From Variovorax beijingensis (GTDB taxonomy: Bacteria; Pseudomonadota; Gammaproteobacteria; Burkholderiales; Burkholderiaceae_C): a stretch of DNA of 64,000 nucleotides. The notes beneath the pieces were generated by a model. It saw only the letters and a list, made by a program, of their open reading frames with translations. It was not told the DNA's origin and ran no database searches. Each line of letters begins with the position of its first letter. Position 1 is the stretch's first letter. The DNA is taken from contig NZ_VIVL01000003.1 of assembly GCF_007828835.1 (NCBI RefSeq), positions 124,001 to 188,000 on the forward strand, in the 5' to 3' direction. Both the position numbers and the translations under genes were made by a program. This document shows, in pieces, positions 45,108 to 54,246 of this stretch.

Positions 45108-46478
45108 ATGAATCCTGCGCAATCCGCCGCGCAACCATCGGCCGCGGCCGCCGACCGCGCCGCTTCAGGCACCGCTTCTTCCAGCGCCTCTTCTTCCTCC
45201 TCCTCGAAATTCGCCACCGTGCTGCGCGTGACGGGCGGCAATTTCATGGAGATGTTCGACTTCTTCCTGTTCGGCTTCTACGCCACGCAGATCTCGAAGG
45301 CCTTCTTCCCGGCGGGCAACGAATTCGCCTCGCTGATGCTGACCTTCATGACCTTCGGCGCGGGCTTCCTGATGCGGCCGCTGGGCGCGATCTTCCTCGG
45401 CGCGTACGTCGACCGCGTGGGCCGCCGCAAGGGCCTGATCGCCACGCTCGCGCTGATGGCAGTGGGCACGCTGCTCATCGCCTGCGTGCCGGCCTACGCC
45501 ACCATCGGCTTCGCGGCGCCGCTGCTGGTGCTGGTCGGGCGGCTGCTGCAGGGTTTCTCGGCCGGCGTGGAGCTGGGCGGCGTTTCGGTCTATCTGTCGG
45601 AGATGGCCACGCCGGGGCGCAAGGGCTTCTACGTGAGCTGGCAGTCGGCCAGCCAGCAGGTGGCGATCATCGTGGCGGCCGCGCTCGGCTACTGGCTCAA
45701 CGTGACCTTCACCTCGCAGGAGATCGGCGACTTCTACTGGCGCATTCCGTTCTTCGTCGGCTGCCTGATCGTGCCGGTGCTGTTCATCATCCGCCGATCG
45801 CTGCAGGAGACCGAGGAGTTCATGGCGCGCAAGCACCGGCCCGATGCGCGCGAGATCTTCCAGTCGATGGTGGCCAACTGGGGCCTCGTCGTGGCCGGGA
45901 TGATGCTGGTGTCGATGACCACCGTGTCGTTCTACCTGATCACGGTCTACACGCCCACCTTCGGCAAGTCGGTGCTGCACCTGAGCACGACCGATGCGCT
46001 GGTCGTCACGCTGTGCGTGGCCATCTCCAACTTCATCTGGCTGCCGGTCATGGGCGCACTGTCCGACCGCGTGGGCCGCAGGCCGCTGCTGATCCTGTTC
46101 ACGGTGCTGACCATCCTCACCGCGTACCCATCGCTCAAGTGGCTGGTCGGCGCGCCGAGCTTCGCTCGCATGCTGGAGGTGGAGCTCTGGCTGTCGTTCC
46201 TCTACGCGAGCTACAACGGCGCGATGGTGGTGGCGCTCACCGAGGTGATGCCGGTCAATGTGCGCACTGCAGGCTTCTCGCTCGCGTACAGCCTCGCGAC
46301 GGCGCTGTTCGGCGGTTTCACGCCGGCCATCGCCACCGGGCTGATCGAGATGACCGGCGACAAGGGCGCGCCGGGCCTGTGGATGACGGCCGCCGCCGCC
46401 TGCGGGCTGGTGGCGACGTTGATGCTTTACCGGCGCAACGTGAACCCGGAGGATGCGCAGCGCGTACCGTTGGTCTGA
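45108..46478 (+). CDS. MFS transporter, citrate/tricarballylate:proton symporter type
   Basis: A 456-aa protein with twelve predicted membrane segments. After a Ser/Ala-rich lead, [18 protein letters not shown] is the metabolite:H+ symporter start, and [17 protein letters not shown] and [16 protein letters not shown] are the two loop 2-3/8-9 MFS signatures. [20 protein letters not shown] follows the first. Overall it resembles CitA/TcuC transporters of tricarboxylates; citrate or tricarballylate is the likely substrate. ATG 45108 has an AAGGGG site; an in-frame GTG at 45078 is possible. It is convergent with the SDR gene (7 bases apart). Confidence 0.85.
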   Translation: MNPAQSAAQPSAAAADRAASGTASSSASSSSSSKFATVLRVTGGNFMEMFDFFLFGFYATQISKAFFPAGNEFASLMLTFMTFGAGFLMRPLGAIFLGAYVDRVGRRKGLIATLALMAVGTLLIACVPAYATIGFAAPLLVLVGRLLQGFSAGVELGGVSVYLSEMATPGRKGFYVSWQSASQQVAIIVAAALGYWLNVTFTSQEIGDFYWRIPFFVGCLIVPVLFIIRRSLQETEEFMARKHRPDAREIFQSMVANWGLVVAGMMLVSMTTVSFYLITVYTPTFGKSVLHLSTTDALVVTLCVAISNFIWLPVMGALSDRVGRRPLLILFTVLTILTAYPSLKWLVGAPSFARMLEVELWLSFLYASYNGAMVVALTEVMPVNVRTAGFSLAYSLATALFGGFTPAIATGLIEMTGDKGAPGLWMTAAAACGLVATLMLYRRNVNPEDAQRVPLV

Positions 46479-46485
46479 GTTCTTT

Positions 46486-47205
46486 TCAGACCAGCCGCAG
46501 GCCGCCATCGCACTCGATGACCGTGCCCGTGGTGTAGCCGTTTCCGATCAGGAACTCGATCGCATGCGCAACGTCCTGCGGCTGGCCGACGCGGCCGACG
46601 GGCAGCAGCTCGACCTGCTGGCGGAACAGCTCGTCCTTGGCTGCAGCAGGCATGCGGTTCCACCAGGGCGTATCGACCAGCCCCGGCGACACCGCATTCA
46701 CGCGGCTCGGCCCGAGCTCGCGCGCGAGGCTGCCGACCATGGCCTCCAGCGCCCCGTTGATGGCGGCGAGCCCCGACGTGCCGGGCAATGCGTTGCGCGC
46801 CGAGATCGCCGTCACGAAAGTGATGCTGCCGCCCTTTCGCAGCACCTTGAGGCCGGCCTGCGCGGCTTCGAGCTGCGGCCAGAATTTGGCCTCGAAGCCG
46901 CGCCGCAGCGATGACAGGTCGAGCTGCGCGAACTCGCCCGCGCCCTCGCCGCCGCTGAGCGTGAGCACCAGATGGTCGATGGGCCCCGTGGTCTCGAAGA
47001 ACGCATCGAGTGCCCCCCGATCGCAGGCATCGAACGCATGCGCGCTCACGCTGCCGCCCAGGCTGCTGGTGGCTTGCCGCAGCTTGTCCCTGTCGCGCCC
47101 CGCCGCGAAGACGCGCGCGCCGGCCGCCGCGAGCCGCCGCACGGTTTCCAGCCCCACGCCCGAGGAGCCGCCGATCACCGCCACTGTCTGGTGTTCCAAA
47201 GCCAT
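46486..47205 (-). CDS. SDR-family oxidoreductase
   Basis: A 239-aa classical-like SDR. VAVIGGSSGVGLETVRRLAA is the cofactor loop and LVLTLSGGEGAG lies at the NxAG position. GSITFVTAISARNALPGTSG leads to an active site where the usual Y-x3-K is poorly defined (GLAAINGALEAM), as in the atypical SDR group that keeps only part of the catalytic set. VNAVSPGLVDTPWWNRMP follows. It is divergent from the LysR gene at 47283 with 77 bases between, so that regulator probably controls it. Confidence 0.85.
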   Translation of the reverse strand: MALEHQTVAVIGGSSGVGLETVRRLAAAGARVFAAGRDRDKLRQATSSLGGSVSAHAFDACDRGALDAFFETTGPIDHLVLTLSGGEGAGEFAQLDLSSLRRGFEAKFWPQLEAAQAGLKVLRKGGSITFVTAISARNALPGTSGLAAINGALEAMVGSLARELGPSRVNAVSPGLVDTPWWNRMPAAAKDELFRQQVELLPVGRVGQPQDVAHAIEFLIGNGYTTGTVIECDGGLRLV

Positions 47206-47263
47206 GTCAGATCCTTCACAAGATGTTTTGCAAGGACTTCAGCGTAGGGATCGCAGGCTTATC

Positions 47264-47281
47264 ATTCCAATCGTTTGGAAT
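47264..47281. promoter_or_regulatory. Palindromic LysR-type operator before the regulator start
   Basis: ATTCCAA (47264-47270) and TTGGAAT (47275-47281) form a perfect inverted repeat around a 4-base centre, ending one base before the LysR ATG and 60 bases from the divergent SDR start. An 18-base palindrome in a LysR divergent gap fits an autoregulatory and activation site. Confidence 0.65.
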
Positions 47282-47282
47282 C

Positions 47283-48218
47283 ATGAACAACATCAATCAA
47301 AGTGATTTCAGGCGGCTCGACCTGAACCTGCTGCTGGTGTTCCATGCACTGCTTCAGGAGCGCAGCGTCACCCGCGCAGCCAACCGCCTGTTCCTCGGGC
47401 AGCCGGCCCTGAGCGGTGCACTCAAGCGCCTTCGTGCGGCCTTTGGCGATGAACTGTTCGTGCGCACCTCGCACGGCATGACGCCCACGCCGCGCGCGAT
47501 CGAACTGTCGCGTGCGATCGAGCCGCTGCTGCTGTCGCTGCAGCAGGCGCTGCATTCGAAACCCGCCTTCGATCCCGCAACGGCCGAGCGGGTGTTCCGC
47601 ATCGGCCTGAGCGATGCGCTCGAGATCGCGCTGATGCCACCGCTCATGCAACGGCTGTCGGCCGAGGCGCCGGGCATCCGGCTGATCGCACGGGCGGCGG
47701 ACCGCACCACGGCGCGCGACCTGCTCGATGCGGCCGAGATCGAACTTGCGCTGGGCGTGTTCACCGAATGCGCGGCCTGGCACCGGCAGCGCGCGCTGTT
47801 CGACTGGAATTTCGTGTGCGTGTACAACCCCGCGCTCGTCAAGGCGCGCGGCAAGCACCTGACGCTGAAGGAATACCTCAGCCACCCGCATCTGCTCACG
47901 TCCTTCGGCGCCGACCTGAGCGGACTGGTCGACGAACTGTTGCAGCGGAAGGGGCTCACGCGCAGGGTCGTGTTCTCGAGCCGCAATTTCGCGACCAGCC
48001 CCTTCATCGTGCGGCAGATGGCCGCGATCACCACAGTGCCGACCTTCGCAGCCGGCAGCTGGCGCGACGCGCTCGGGCTCGCGGTGAGTCCGCTGCCTTT
48101 CGACAGCCCCGGCTACGCGGTGTCGGCGATGTGGCCTTCGGTGCACGACGCCGATCCCGGCCTGCAATGGCTGATCGGCCTGCTGACCGGGACCTTCGGC
48201 GGCAAGGCTTTTGCCTGA
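47283..48218 (+). CDS. LysR-family transcriptional regulator
   Basis: A 311-aa regulator. The HTH (LDLNLLLVFHALLQERSVTR, then ANRLFLGQPALSGALKRLR) and FVRTSHGMTPTPRA belong to the NodD/NahR-like branch. The effector domain follows (VFRIGLSDALEIALMPPLMQ, then AEIELALGVF). ATG 47283 lies just downstream of an 18-bp palindrome. It is divergent from the SDR gene, its probable target. The effector is unknown. Confidence 0.93.
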   Translation: MNNINQSDFRRLDLNLLLVFHALLQERSVTRAANRLFLGQPALSGALKRLRAAFGDELFVRTSHGMTPTPRAIELSRAIEPLLLSLQQALHSKPAFDPATAERVFRIGLSDALEIALMPPLMQRLSAEAPGIRLIARAADRTTARDLLDAAEIELALGVFTECAAWHRQRALFDWNFVCVYNPALVKARGKHLTLKEYLSHPHLLTSFGADLSGLVDELLQRKGLTRRVVFSSRNFATSPFIVRQMAAITTVPTFAAGSWRDALGLAVSPLPFDSPGYAVSAMWPSVHDADPGLQWLIGLLTGTFGGKAFA

Positions 48219-48239
48219 GGCGCGGGCGCGGGCGCCTGC

Positions 48240-48245
48240 GACAAT
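48240..48245 (+). promoter_or_regulatory. Candidate -10 giving a leaderless hemE mRNA
   Basis: GACAAT ends 6 bases before the hemE ATG, so initiation 6-7 bases downstream would place the 5' end at the start codon. No -35 with standard spacing is evident. The same arrangement precedes the genes at 39106 and 41201. Confidence 0.4.
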
Positions 48246-48251
48246 CGGGGG

Positions 48252-49364
48252 ATGCCTTTCGCCCCCTTGCAAAACGACACTTTCCTGCGGGCCTGCTGGC
48301 GCCAGGCCACCGACCACACGCCCGTCTGGCTCATGCGCCAGGCCGGACGCTACCTGCCCGAGTACGTGGCCACGCGCGCCAGGGCCGGCAGCTTCATGGG
48401 GCTGGCGACCAACGTCGACTACGCCACCGAAGTCACGCTGCAGCCGCTCGCGCGCTATCCGCTCGACGCGGCCATCTTGTTCTCCGACATCCTCACCGTG
48501 CCCGACGCGATGGGGCTGGGCCTGTCGTTCGAGGCCGGCGAAGGCCCGCGTTTCGCGCGCCCGGTGCAGGATGAAGCGGCCGTTGCGGCGCTCGAGGTGC
48601 CCGACATGGCCAGGCTGCGCTACGTGTTCGACGCCGTGGCGTCGATCCGCAAGGCGCTGGCCGGCCGCGTGCCGCTGATCGGCTTTTCGGGCAGCCCCTG
48701 GACGCTGGCCTGCTACATGGTCGAAGGCGCGGGCTCGAGCGACTACCGGCTCGTGAAGAGCATGCTCTACGCGCGTCCCGACCTGCTGCACCGCCTGCTC
48801 GCGGTCAATGCCGATTCGGTGGCCGCCTACCTCAATGCGCAGATCGACGCCGGCGCGCAGGCCGTGATGGTGTTCGACAGCTGGGGCGGCGTGCTGGCCG
48901 ACGGCGCGTTCCAGGAATTCAGCCTCGCCTACACGGCGCGCGTGCTGGCCGGCCTCAAGCGCAACGGCGCCGACGGCCAGCCGGTGCCGCGCATCGTCTT
49001 CACCAAGGGCGGCGGCCTCTGGCTCGAGGCCATGCGCGAACTCGATTGCGAAGTGCTCGGCGTCGACTGGACCGTGAACCTCTCGGCCGCGCGCCGGCTG
49101 GTCGGCGAAGGCTCGGATGCCAGGGCCAAGGCCCTGCAGGGCAACATCGACCCCAACGTGCTGTTCGCACCGCCCGCGCAGGTCGAGGCCGAGGTGGCAA
49201 AGGTGCTGCGGGCCTTCGGCAAGCCGCATGCCGATGCCGCTTCCAAGGGCCCGACCCACATCTTCAACCTGGGCCACGGCATCAGCCAGTTCACGCCGCC
49301 GGACCATGTGGCGGCGCTGGTGCAGGCGGTGCATGCACAATCGCGCGCCCTGCGCAAAGGTTAA
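48252..49364 (+). CDS. hemE: Uroporphyrinogen decarboxylase
   Basis: A 370-aa cytoplasmic enzyme of haem synthesis that decarboxylates uroporphyrinogen III to coproporphyrinogen [18 protein letters not shown] is signature 1 with the substrate-binding Arg residues. [20 protein letters not shown] carries the catalytic Asp, [19 protein letters not shown] is signature 2, and [16 protein letters not shown] is the C-terminal motif. Length and all signatures are normal. It is followed by a long AT-rich spacer and priA, an order familiar in related betaproteobacteria. Confidence 0.98.
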   Translation: MPFAPLQNDTFLRACWRQATDHTPVWLMRQAGRYLPEYVATRARAGSFMGLATNVDYATEVTLQPLARYPLDAAILFSDILTVPDAMGLGLSFEAGEGPRFARPVQDEAAVAALEVPDMARLRYVFDAVASIRKALAGRVPLIGFSGSPWTLACYMVEGAGSSDYRLVKSMLYARPDLLHRLLAVNADSVAAYLNAQIDAGAQAVMVFDSWGGVLADGAFQEFSLAYTARVLAGLKRNGADGQPVPRIVFTKGGGLWLEAMRELDCEVLGVDWTVNLSAARRLVGEGSDARAKALQGNIDPNVLFAPPAQVEAEVAKVLRAFGKPHADAASKGPTHIFNLGHGISQFTPPDHVAALVQAVHAQSRALRKG

Positions 49365-49737
49365 AAACGGTAAACGAGCCGCCCGCCGCGCAGGGACGCG
49401 GCCGCGGCCCCAAAAATCGATTTCCTGGCGTTTGTCAAGCATAAAAACGGTGTAGGAACACCGACTTATGCACAAAACACGTGTTGCACTGCGCAAGATT
49501 ATCTGTAGGTCTCCCCTCTTTGCTCCTAAACCAGTAGCGACGCTAAGTTGTTGATTTATATAGGAATTGAACTTTGCTTTTTTTGAGGGCAATCCAGCCA
49601 GAGGCTTGATTTTCAAGGCTCGCCGGCGTGTCGAGCCCGGTTGTCAACAAAGTTATCCACAGAAACTCTGGATGGCTCCCAAAGCGCTGGAAAATCAACG
49701 ACTTAAGCGATCTTGCTCAAAGTCGCATTAACAAACC
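49365..49737. other. AT-rich hemE-priA spacer with two DnaA-box matches
   Basis: This 373-base gap is much AT-richer than the genome background and has no credible reading frame. TTATCCACA at 49653-49661 is a perfect DnaA box. TTATGCACA at 49466-49474 fits the relaxed consensus TTWTNCACA. A perfect hairpin CGGTGT-AGGA-ACACCG lies at 49448-49463, and the 10-bp palindrome AACACGTGTT at 49476-49485. CTTGA-TTT-TCAAG is a further small inverted repeat near 49604. There are too few boxes for oriC, so DnaA control of priA or a DnaA-binding side site is more plausible. Confidence 0.6.
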
Positions 49738-51954
49738 TTGCCAACAAGGACGTCCATTCCCATCGTCGACCCTGCCTCCGAAACAGCCGCAGCGCCAGCG
49801 GCCGGCTCCGCGCCGGCGGCGGCAAGCGGGCCGGCCGCAATGGCCTGGCGGCTCGACATCGCGGTGCAGACGCCCGCCCATGCGGCGCTCGGCGACCTGC
49901 TGAGCTATGCCAGCCCGATCCCCCTCGTGCCCGGCACGCTGGTGCGGGTGCCGCTGGGCCGGCGCGAGGTGCTGGGCGTGGTCTGGAATCCGCCGGTCCC
50001 GCTCGACAATGCCGAGCCCGACATGGCGCTGAAGCCCGTGGGCGCCGCGCTGGACGCGCTGGCCCCGCTCGGCGAGGCCTGGCGCGACCTCGCGGCCTTT
50101 GCCGCGCGCTACTACCAGCGTTCGATCGGCGAGATCGCCCTGGCCGCGCTGCCGCCGCAGCTGCGCGACCTGAGCGGAACGCAGCTGGCGCGCCGGCTCA
50201 AGCGCAAGACGGCGGCCGGCCCCGTGGCCGAGACGGCCGAGGCCGCGCACCCGGTCGCGCTGAGCGCGGAGCAGACCGCCGCGCTGGCCCGCATCGAGGC
50301 GGGCGAGGCCGGCACCTTCCTGCTGGTCGGCAGCACCGGCAGCGGCAAGACCGAGGTCTACCTGCGCTGCGTGGCCGACCTGCTCGCGGCCGACCCCGGC
50401 GCGCAGGCGCTGGTGATGGTGCCCGAGATCAACCTGACGCCGCAGCTCGAAGCGCGCTTCAAGGCGCGCTTCGGCGACGACGCGGTGGTGTCGCTGCACA
50501 GCGGCATGACCAACCCGCAGCGGCTCGCGAGCTGGCTCGCGGCGCACAGCGGCGCCGCGCGCATCGTGCTGGGCACGCGCATGGCGGTGTTCGCGTCGAT
50601 GCCGGGCCTGAAGCTCGTGGTGGTCGACGAAGAACACGACCCGAGCTACAAGCAGCAGGAAGGCGCGCGGTATTCGGCGCGCGACCTCGCCGTCTGGCGC
50701 GGCCAGCGCGAGGGCGCGAAAGTCATCCTCGGCTCGGCCACGCCCTCGCTCGAAAGCTGGCACCAAAGCCGCCCCGCCGAGGGCGAGGACCCGGGCGGGC
50801 GCTATGTGCGGCTGGCCATGCCGTCGCGCATCGGCGCCGGGGAGCTGCCCACGGTGCGGCTGGTCGACATGAACCTGCAGCCGCCCAAGACCGTGATCTC
50901 GGGCGCGCTGCTCGACGCCATCGGCCAGCGCATCGGGCGCGGCGAGCAGAGCATGGTGTTCCTGAACCGCCGCGGCTATGCGCCGGTGCTGGCCTGCGCC
51001 GACTGCGGCTGGAAAAGCGAATGCCCGCACTGCAGCGCCTACCGCGTGTTCCACAAGATCGACCGCACGCTGCGCTGCCACCACTGCGGCTTCACCGAGC
51101 GCGTGCCGCGCGCCTGCCCGTCCTGCGGCAACCCCGACATCGCGCCCGTGGGCCGCGGCACCGAGCGGCTCGAAGAACACCTCGCGGAACTGTTCGCCGC
51201 GGTGAGGCGGCCCGACGGCAGCGCGGTGCCCGGGCCCGTCAGGATTGCGCGCATCGATGCCGACAGCACCAGGAAGCAGGGCGCGCTCGAGTCGCAGCTC
51301 GCGGCCGTGCATTCGGGCGAGGTCGACGTGCTGGTGGGCACGCAGATGATCGCCAAGGGGCACGACTTCCGGCGCATCACGCTGGTGGCGGCGGTGAACC
51401 CCGACGGCGCGCTGTTCTCCAGCGACTTCCGTGCGCCCGAGCGCCTGTTCAGCCTGCTGATGCAGTCGGCCGGCCGCGCGGGCCGCGACGCCGCCTACCT
51501 GGCGGCGCAGGGCGCCACGGCCGAGATGTGGATCCAGACCCACCACGCGCAGCACCCGCTTTTTTCCGCGCTCCGCAAGCACGACTACACGGCCTTCGCG
51601 CGGCAGCAGCTCGAGGAGCGCGCCGCCGCCGGCATGCCGCCCTTTGCCTTCCAGGCGCTGCTGCGGGCCGATGCGCGCACCCAGGAAGCCGCGCAGGCGT
51701 TCCTGAACGCAGCCAGCGCCGCCGCCGAGGCGCTGGAAGGCGCCGACCGGGTGGTGCGCTACCCCGCGGTGCCGCTGGCGATCCAGCGCGTGGCCAACGT
51801 GGAAAGGGCGCAGATGCTGATCGAAAGCCCCTCGCGTGCCGCCTTGCAGCGCCTGCTGGCGCAGTGGCAGCCGCTGCTGCACGCCCTCAGGCGCACGCCC
51901 GAAGGCAAGGGCGTGATCCGCTGGCTGGTCGATGTCGACCCGCACAGCATCTAG
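49738..51954 (+). CDS. priA: Primosomal replication protein N' (PriA helicase)
   Basis: A 738-aa replication-restart helicase that recognises stalled forks and loads the primosome. The N-terminal DNA-binding domain (about 38-160) is followed by the helicase core: LVGSTGSGKTEVYLR (Walker A at 198-205), VVVDEEHDPSYKQQ (DEEH box) and ILGSATPSLES. Eight cysteines in CADCGWKSECPHCSAY, LRCHHCGF and CPSCGNPD bind two zinc ions; VGTQMIAKGHDF and LMQSAGRAGRD complete the core. A TAA lies two codons before TTG 49738, so the start is either this TTG or ATG 49840, which would drop an Ala-rich 34-residue lead. Confidence 0.95.
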   Translation: MPTRTSIPIVDPASETAAAPAAGSAPAAASGPAAMAWRLDIAVQTPAHAALGDLLSYASPIPLVPGTLVRVPLGRREVLGVVWNPPVPLDNAEPDMALKPVGAALDALAPLGEAWRDLAAFAARYYQRSIGEIALAALPPQLRDLSGTQLARRLKRKTAAGPVAETAEAAHPVALSAEQTAALARIEAGEAGTFLLVGSTGSGKTEVYLRCVADLLAADPGAQALVMVPEINLTPQLEARFKARFGDDAVVSLHSGMTNPQRLASWLAAHSGAARIVLGTRMAVFASMPGLKLVVVDEEHDPSYKQQEGARYSARDLAVWRGQREGAKVILGSATPSLESWHQSRPAEGEDPGGRYVRLAMPSRIGAGELPTVRLVDMNLQPPKTVISGALLDAIGQRIGRGEQSMVFLNRRGYAPVLACADCGWKSECPHCSAYRVFHKIDRTLRCHHCGFTERVPRACPSCGNPDIAPVGRGTERLEEHLAELFAAVRRPDGSAVPGPVRIARIDADSTRKQGALESQLAAVHSGEVDVLVGTQMIAKGHDFRRITLVAAVNPDGALFSSDFRAPERLFSLLMQSAGRAGRDAAYLAAQGATAEMWIQTHHAQHPLFSALRKHDYTAFARQQLEERAAAGMPPFAFQALLRADARTQEAAQAFLNAASAAAEALEGADRVVRYPAVPLAIQRVANVERAQMLIESPSRAALQRLLAQWQPLLHALRRTPEGKGVIRWLVDVDPHSI

Positions 51955-51984
51955 GGCCTGCCTCGCAGACCCCGGCCGCGACAC

Positions 51985-52194
51985 TCAGTACAGGCCTGCA
52001 GGCTCCTTGCCGACGTCGACGTAGCGCAATTCGGTGCTGCGGCGCCGCGCGCTGCTGGCGGGCCATGCGAACACCACCAGGCTCAGGGCACCCAGCGCAA
52101 GCGAAGTGCCGGCGCCGAGCATGTCGGCATGCCAGGACCAGCTCACGCCGGCAACCCAGGCCAGCCACAGCAGGATACGAATAAGTATTGCCAT
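51985..52194 (-). CDS. Small membrane protein, hypothetical
   Basis: A 69-aa protein with two hydrophobic segments: ILIRILLWLAWVAGVSWSW and LGAGTSLALGALSLVVFAWP. A basic end follows (ARRRSTELRYVDVGKEPAGL). ATG 52194 is preceded by GGGG; an in-frame ATG at 52215 would add 7 residues. I do not recognise a family. It is convergent with priA, whose stop is 30 bases away. An 11-base motif shared with the pga leader (GTTTGTTAACA) lies just upstream at 52218-52228, which supports a real regulated gene. Confidence 0.55.
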   Translation of the reverse strand: MAILIRILLWLAWVAGVSWSWHADMLGAGTSLALGALSLVVFAWPASSARRRSTELRYVDVGKEPAGLY

Positions 52195-52428
52195 CGTGCT
52201 GCCCCATTCAAACATTGGTTTGTTAACACTCTAGCAGGCATTATGCAAACTCAAGTATTCATCTGAAGTAGTAGCAGTAGCTATGCCTTACGGCCGTTAC
52301 TCGGCAGCGGAAATATTCTGAAAAAACCGTTGACTGCGCCCCCGCGCGCTGCACAAGCTGTCGCTGTGCGACGCCCGTTCCGGCGGCGCACCTCAAGCAA
52401 AGCGCGCTGGTCCTCGGGGTCGTCTGTC

Positions 52429-53106
52429 GTGAAACTGCCTTCATCTGCTGTGGTTGCGGTTTTCCTGTTTGCATGCCTTGCATGTGCATGCCCGGCGGCC
52501 GAACTCGACCTGCAGGGCAGCCGTCTCGTGGTGTCGGGCATGCTCGACGGCAGCGCCATCAAGACCTTCACCGAGCACCTGGGCAGGGGCACCGTGCGCA
52601 CCGTGGTGTTCGAGGATTCGTTCGGCGGCACCGCCGAGGCGGCCGGCGCCTTTGCCGACGCCATCCGCGCGAGCGGCGTGGATACCGAGATCCGCGGCCA
52701 GTGCATGGCCGCCTGCGCCTATGCCTTCCTGGCCGGCAAGGCGCATCGCTTCGGCTACGGCCTGCAGGTGAACGGCGTGCTGCTGCCGGTGGCGGCAAGG
52801 CCCACGGCCGCCGAGCTGGCGGTGCGCTGGCGCGGCGAGGAAGCCCACAAGACGCTGGCGGAATTCACGCCCATTGCGGCGGCCGCGCCCGTCCAGCCCA
52901 CGGAAACCCGCGCCGCCGGGACACCCAGGGAGAACTCCAGGGACAACTGGCAGCCCGAGCACGGCGTGCTCTTCACAGCCAGCCCGACGCTGTTCGGCCG
53001 CATCTACAACGCGTTCTATTGCGACGGCACCCAGGGCCGCGACTTCTCCAAGTGCGAGCGCCTGTCCGATGCCGATCCTTTCAAGCTGGGCGTGCTGACG
53101 CCCTGA
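52429..53106 (+). CDS. Exported hypothetical protein, ClpP/crotonase-like periplasmic type
   Basis: A 225-aa protein. GTG 52429 is chosen because it begins a signal peptide (LPSSAVVAVFLFACLACACP) cleaved near AAELD. The mature N-terminal half (LDGSAIKTFTEHLGRGTV, VVFEDSFGGTAEAAGAFADA, GQCMAACAYAFLAGKAHRFG) resembles the fold of ClpP-like exported proteins, in which a GG loop and a C(M)AAC/S segment form the site. The usual catalytic Ser is not evident; a Cys pair is there instead. The C-terminal half is unique. It has an upstream spacer of about 210 bases. Function unknown. Confidence 0.7.
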   Translation: MKLPSSAVVAVFLFACLACACPAAELDLQGSRLVVSGMLDGSAIKTFTEHLGRGTVRTVVFEDSFGGTAEAAGAFADAIRASGVDTEIRGQCMAACAYAFLAGKAHRFGYGLQVNGVLLPVAARPTAAELAVRWRGEEAHKTLAEFTPIAAAAPVQPTETRAAGTPRENSRDNWQPEHGVLFTASPTLFGRIYNAFYCDGTQGRDFSKCERLSDADPFKLGVLTP

Positions 53107-53112
53107 GGCCGC

Positions 53113-54126
53113 TCAGCGCAGCACGCCGACCGCGAACGGAAAGCTGAAGAAGGTCGCCACCGTCGTCCACAGGATGATGCGCGCGATGCGGCCGTTGTCG
53201 GCCCCGAAGCGCTCGGCCAGCATCGAGACGTTGCTCGCGCTCGGCAGCGCCGCCACCAGCACGATCACCATCAGCGCCGAAGAAGACAGCGGCAGGCCCA
53301 GGGCCATGGCCCCCTGCCCCAGCACCCAGACCAGCACCGGATGCACGAGCAGCTTGACCGCCACCACCGGCAGCACGTCGGCCAGCGGCGCCCTGGAAGG
53401 CACCGCCGACTTCGTGCCCATGGCGGCTGCCACCGCCGCGCTGGCGCCATGCTCGCGCGCGAGCAGCGCCGAGCGCGCCAGCACCGCGCCGATGGTGAAC
53501 AGCGCCACCGGCGAAGCCGCGTCGGCCAGCATGGCGATGGTGCGCTCCACCGGCCCCGGCAGGCGCCAGTGCGCCGCCGAGAGCAGCACGCCCAGCAGGA
53601 TCGACCACGGCATCGGATTGACCAGCACGCCGCGCAGCGCCTGGCGCGCGGCCAGCCGCGGCCCATGCGGCCCGCCGGCGCCGTCCAGGCGCGACAGCGC
53701 AATGCACAGCGAAGAAGTCACGACCAGGTCGAACGCGATGGTGATGATCATCGGCCCCGCAGCCTGCGCGCCCAGCAGTGCCACCAGCAGCGGCACGCCC
53801 ATGAAGCCGGTGTTCGGAAAGGCCGCGACCAGTGCGCCGAAGGCGCCGTCGTTCCAGCCGATGCGTGCGTTGCGGGTGAAAACGACCACGCCCGCCACCA
53901 CGGCCAGCGCGCTCAGGCCCCAGACCAGCGCCACGCTGCCATCGAGCAGCTGCCCGATCGGCGTGCCCGCGCCAAAGCGCAGCAGCATGCACGGCAGCGC
54001 GAAGTACAGCACGAAGGTGTTGAGGCCCGGAATCGCGTCCAGCGGCAGGATCCGGGCGCGCGCGGCGCCGTAGCCGGCCGCGATCAGCGCGAAGAAAGGA
54101 AAAGTTACGAGAAATACAGGCAGCAC
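53113..54126 (-). CDS. AEC-family transporter (auxin efflux carrier type)
   Basis: A 337-aa membrane protein with about ten hydrophobic segments in two inverted halves. VTFPFFALIAAGYGAARARI, LNTFVLYFALPCMLLRFGAG and FPNTGFMGVPLLVALLG (NTGFMG) belong to the first half; VVAVKLLVHPVLVWVLG and VLVAALPSASNVSMLAERFG to the second. Bacterial members export or import malate, malonate and related acids. The start is GTG 54126. It is convergent with the exported hypothetical gene and divergent from rep. Confidence 0.9.
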   Translation of the reverse strand: MLPVFLVTFPFFALIAAGYGAARARILPLDAIPGLNTFVLYFALPCMLLRFGAGTPIGQLLDGSVALVWGLSALAVVAGVVVFTRNARIGWNDGAFGALVAAFPNTGFMGVPLLVALLGAQAAGPMIITIAFDLVVTSSLCIALSRLDGAGGPHGPRLAARQALRGVLVNPMPWSILLGVLLSAAHWRLPGPVERTIAMLADAASPVALFTIGAVLARSALLAREHGASAAVAAAMGTKSAVPSRAPLADVLPVVAVKLLVHPVLVWVLGQGAMALGLPLSSSALMVIVLVAALPSASNVSMLAERFGADNGRIARIILWTTVATFFSFPFAVGVLR

Positions 54127-54246
54127 GCGCTGATTGTCGCCGCGTCCCGCATCGTGAACTCTGGCGGCCTTCCCGGAAACATGCGCCCCGTATCATTGCG
54201 CGCTTTGCGCCAGCCGTTCCTTCGCGGCCTTCCGTCCCCACTCCCC

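Noticed and set aside
47262-49616. A 784-codon open frame on the reverse strand opposite the LysR gene and hemE
   Set aside because: It is antisense to two certain genes, its translation is His/Arg/Gly-rich without motifs, and long antisense frames are expected at this GC content.
49365-49737. Chromosomal replication origin
   Set aside because: Only two DnaA-box matches and no dnaA or gidA nearby; an origin would have a denser box cluster.
49717-51984. A 755-codon reverse frame opposite priA
   Set aside because: All PriA motifs are on the forward strand; the reverse frame is a codon-bias shadow.
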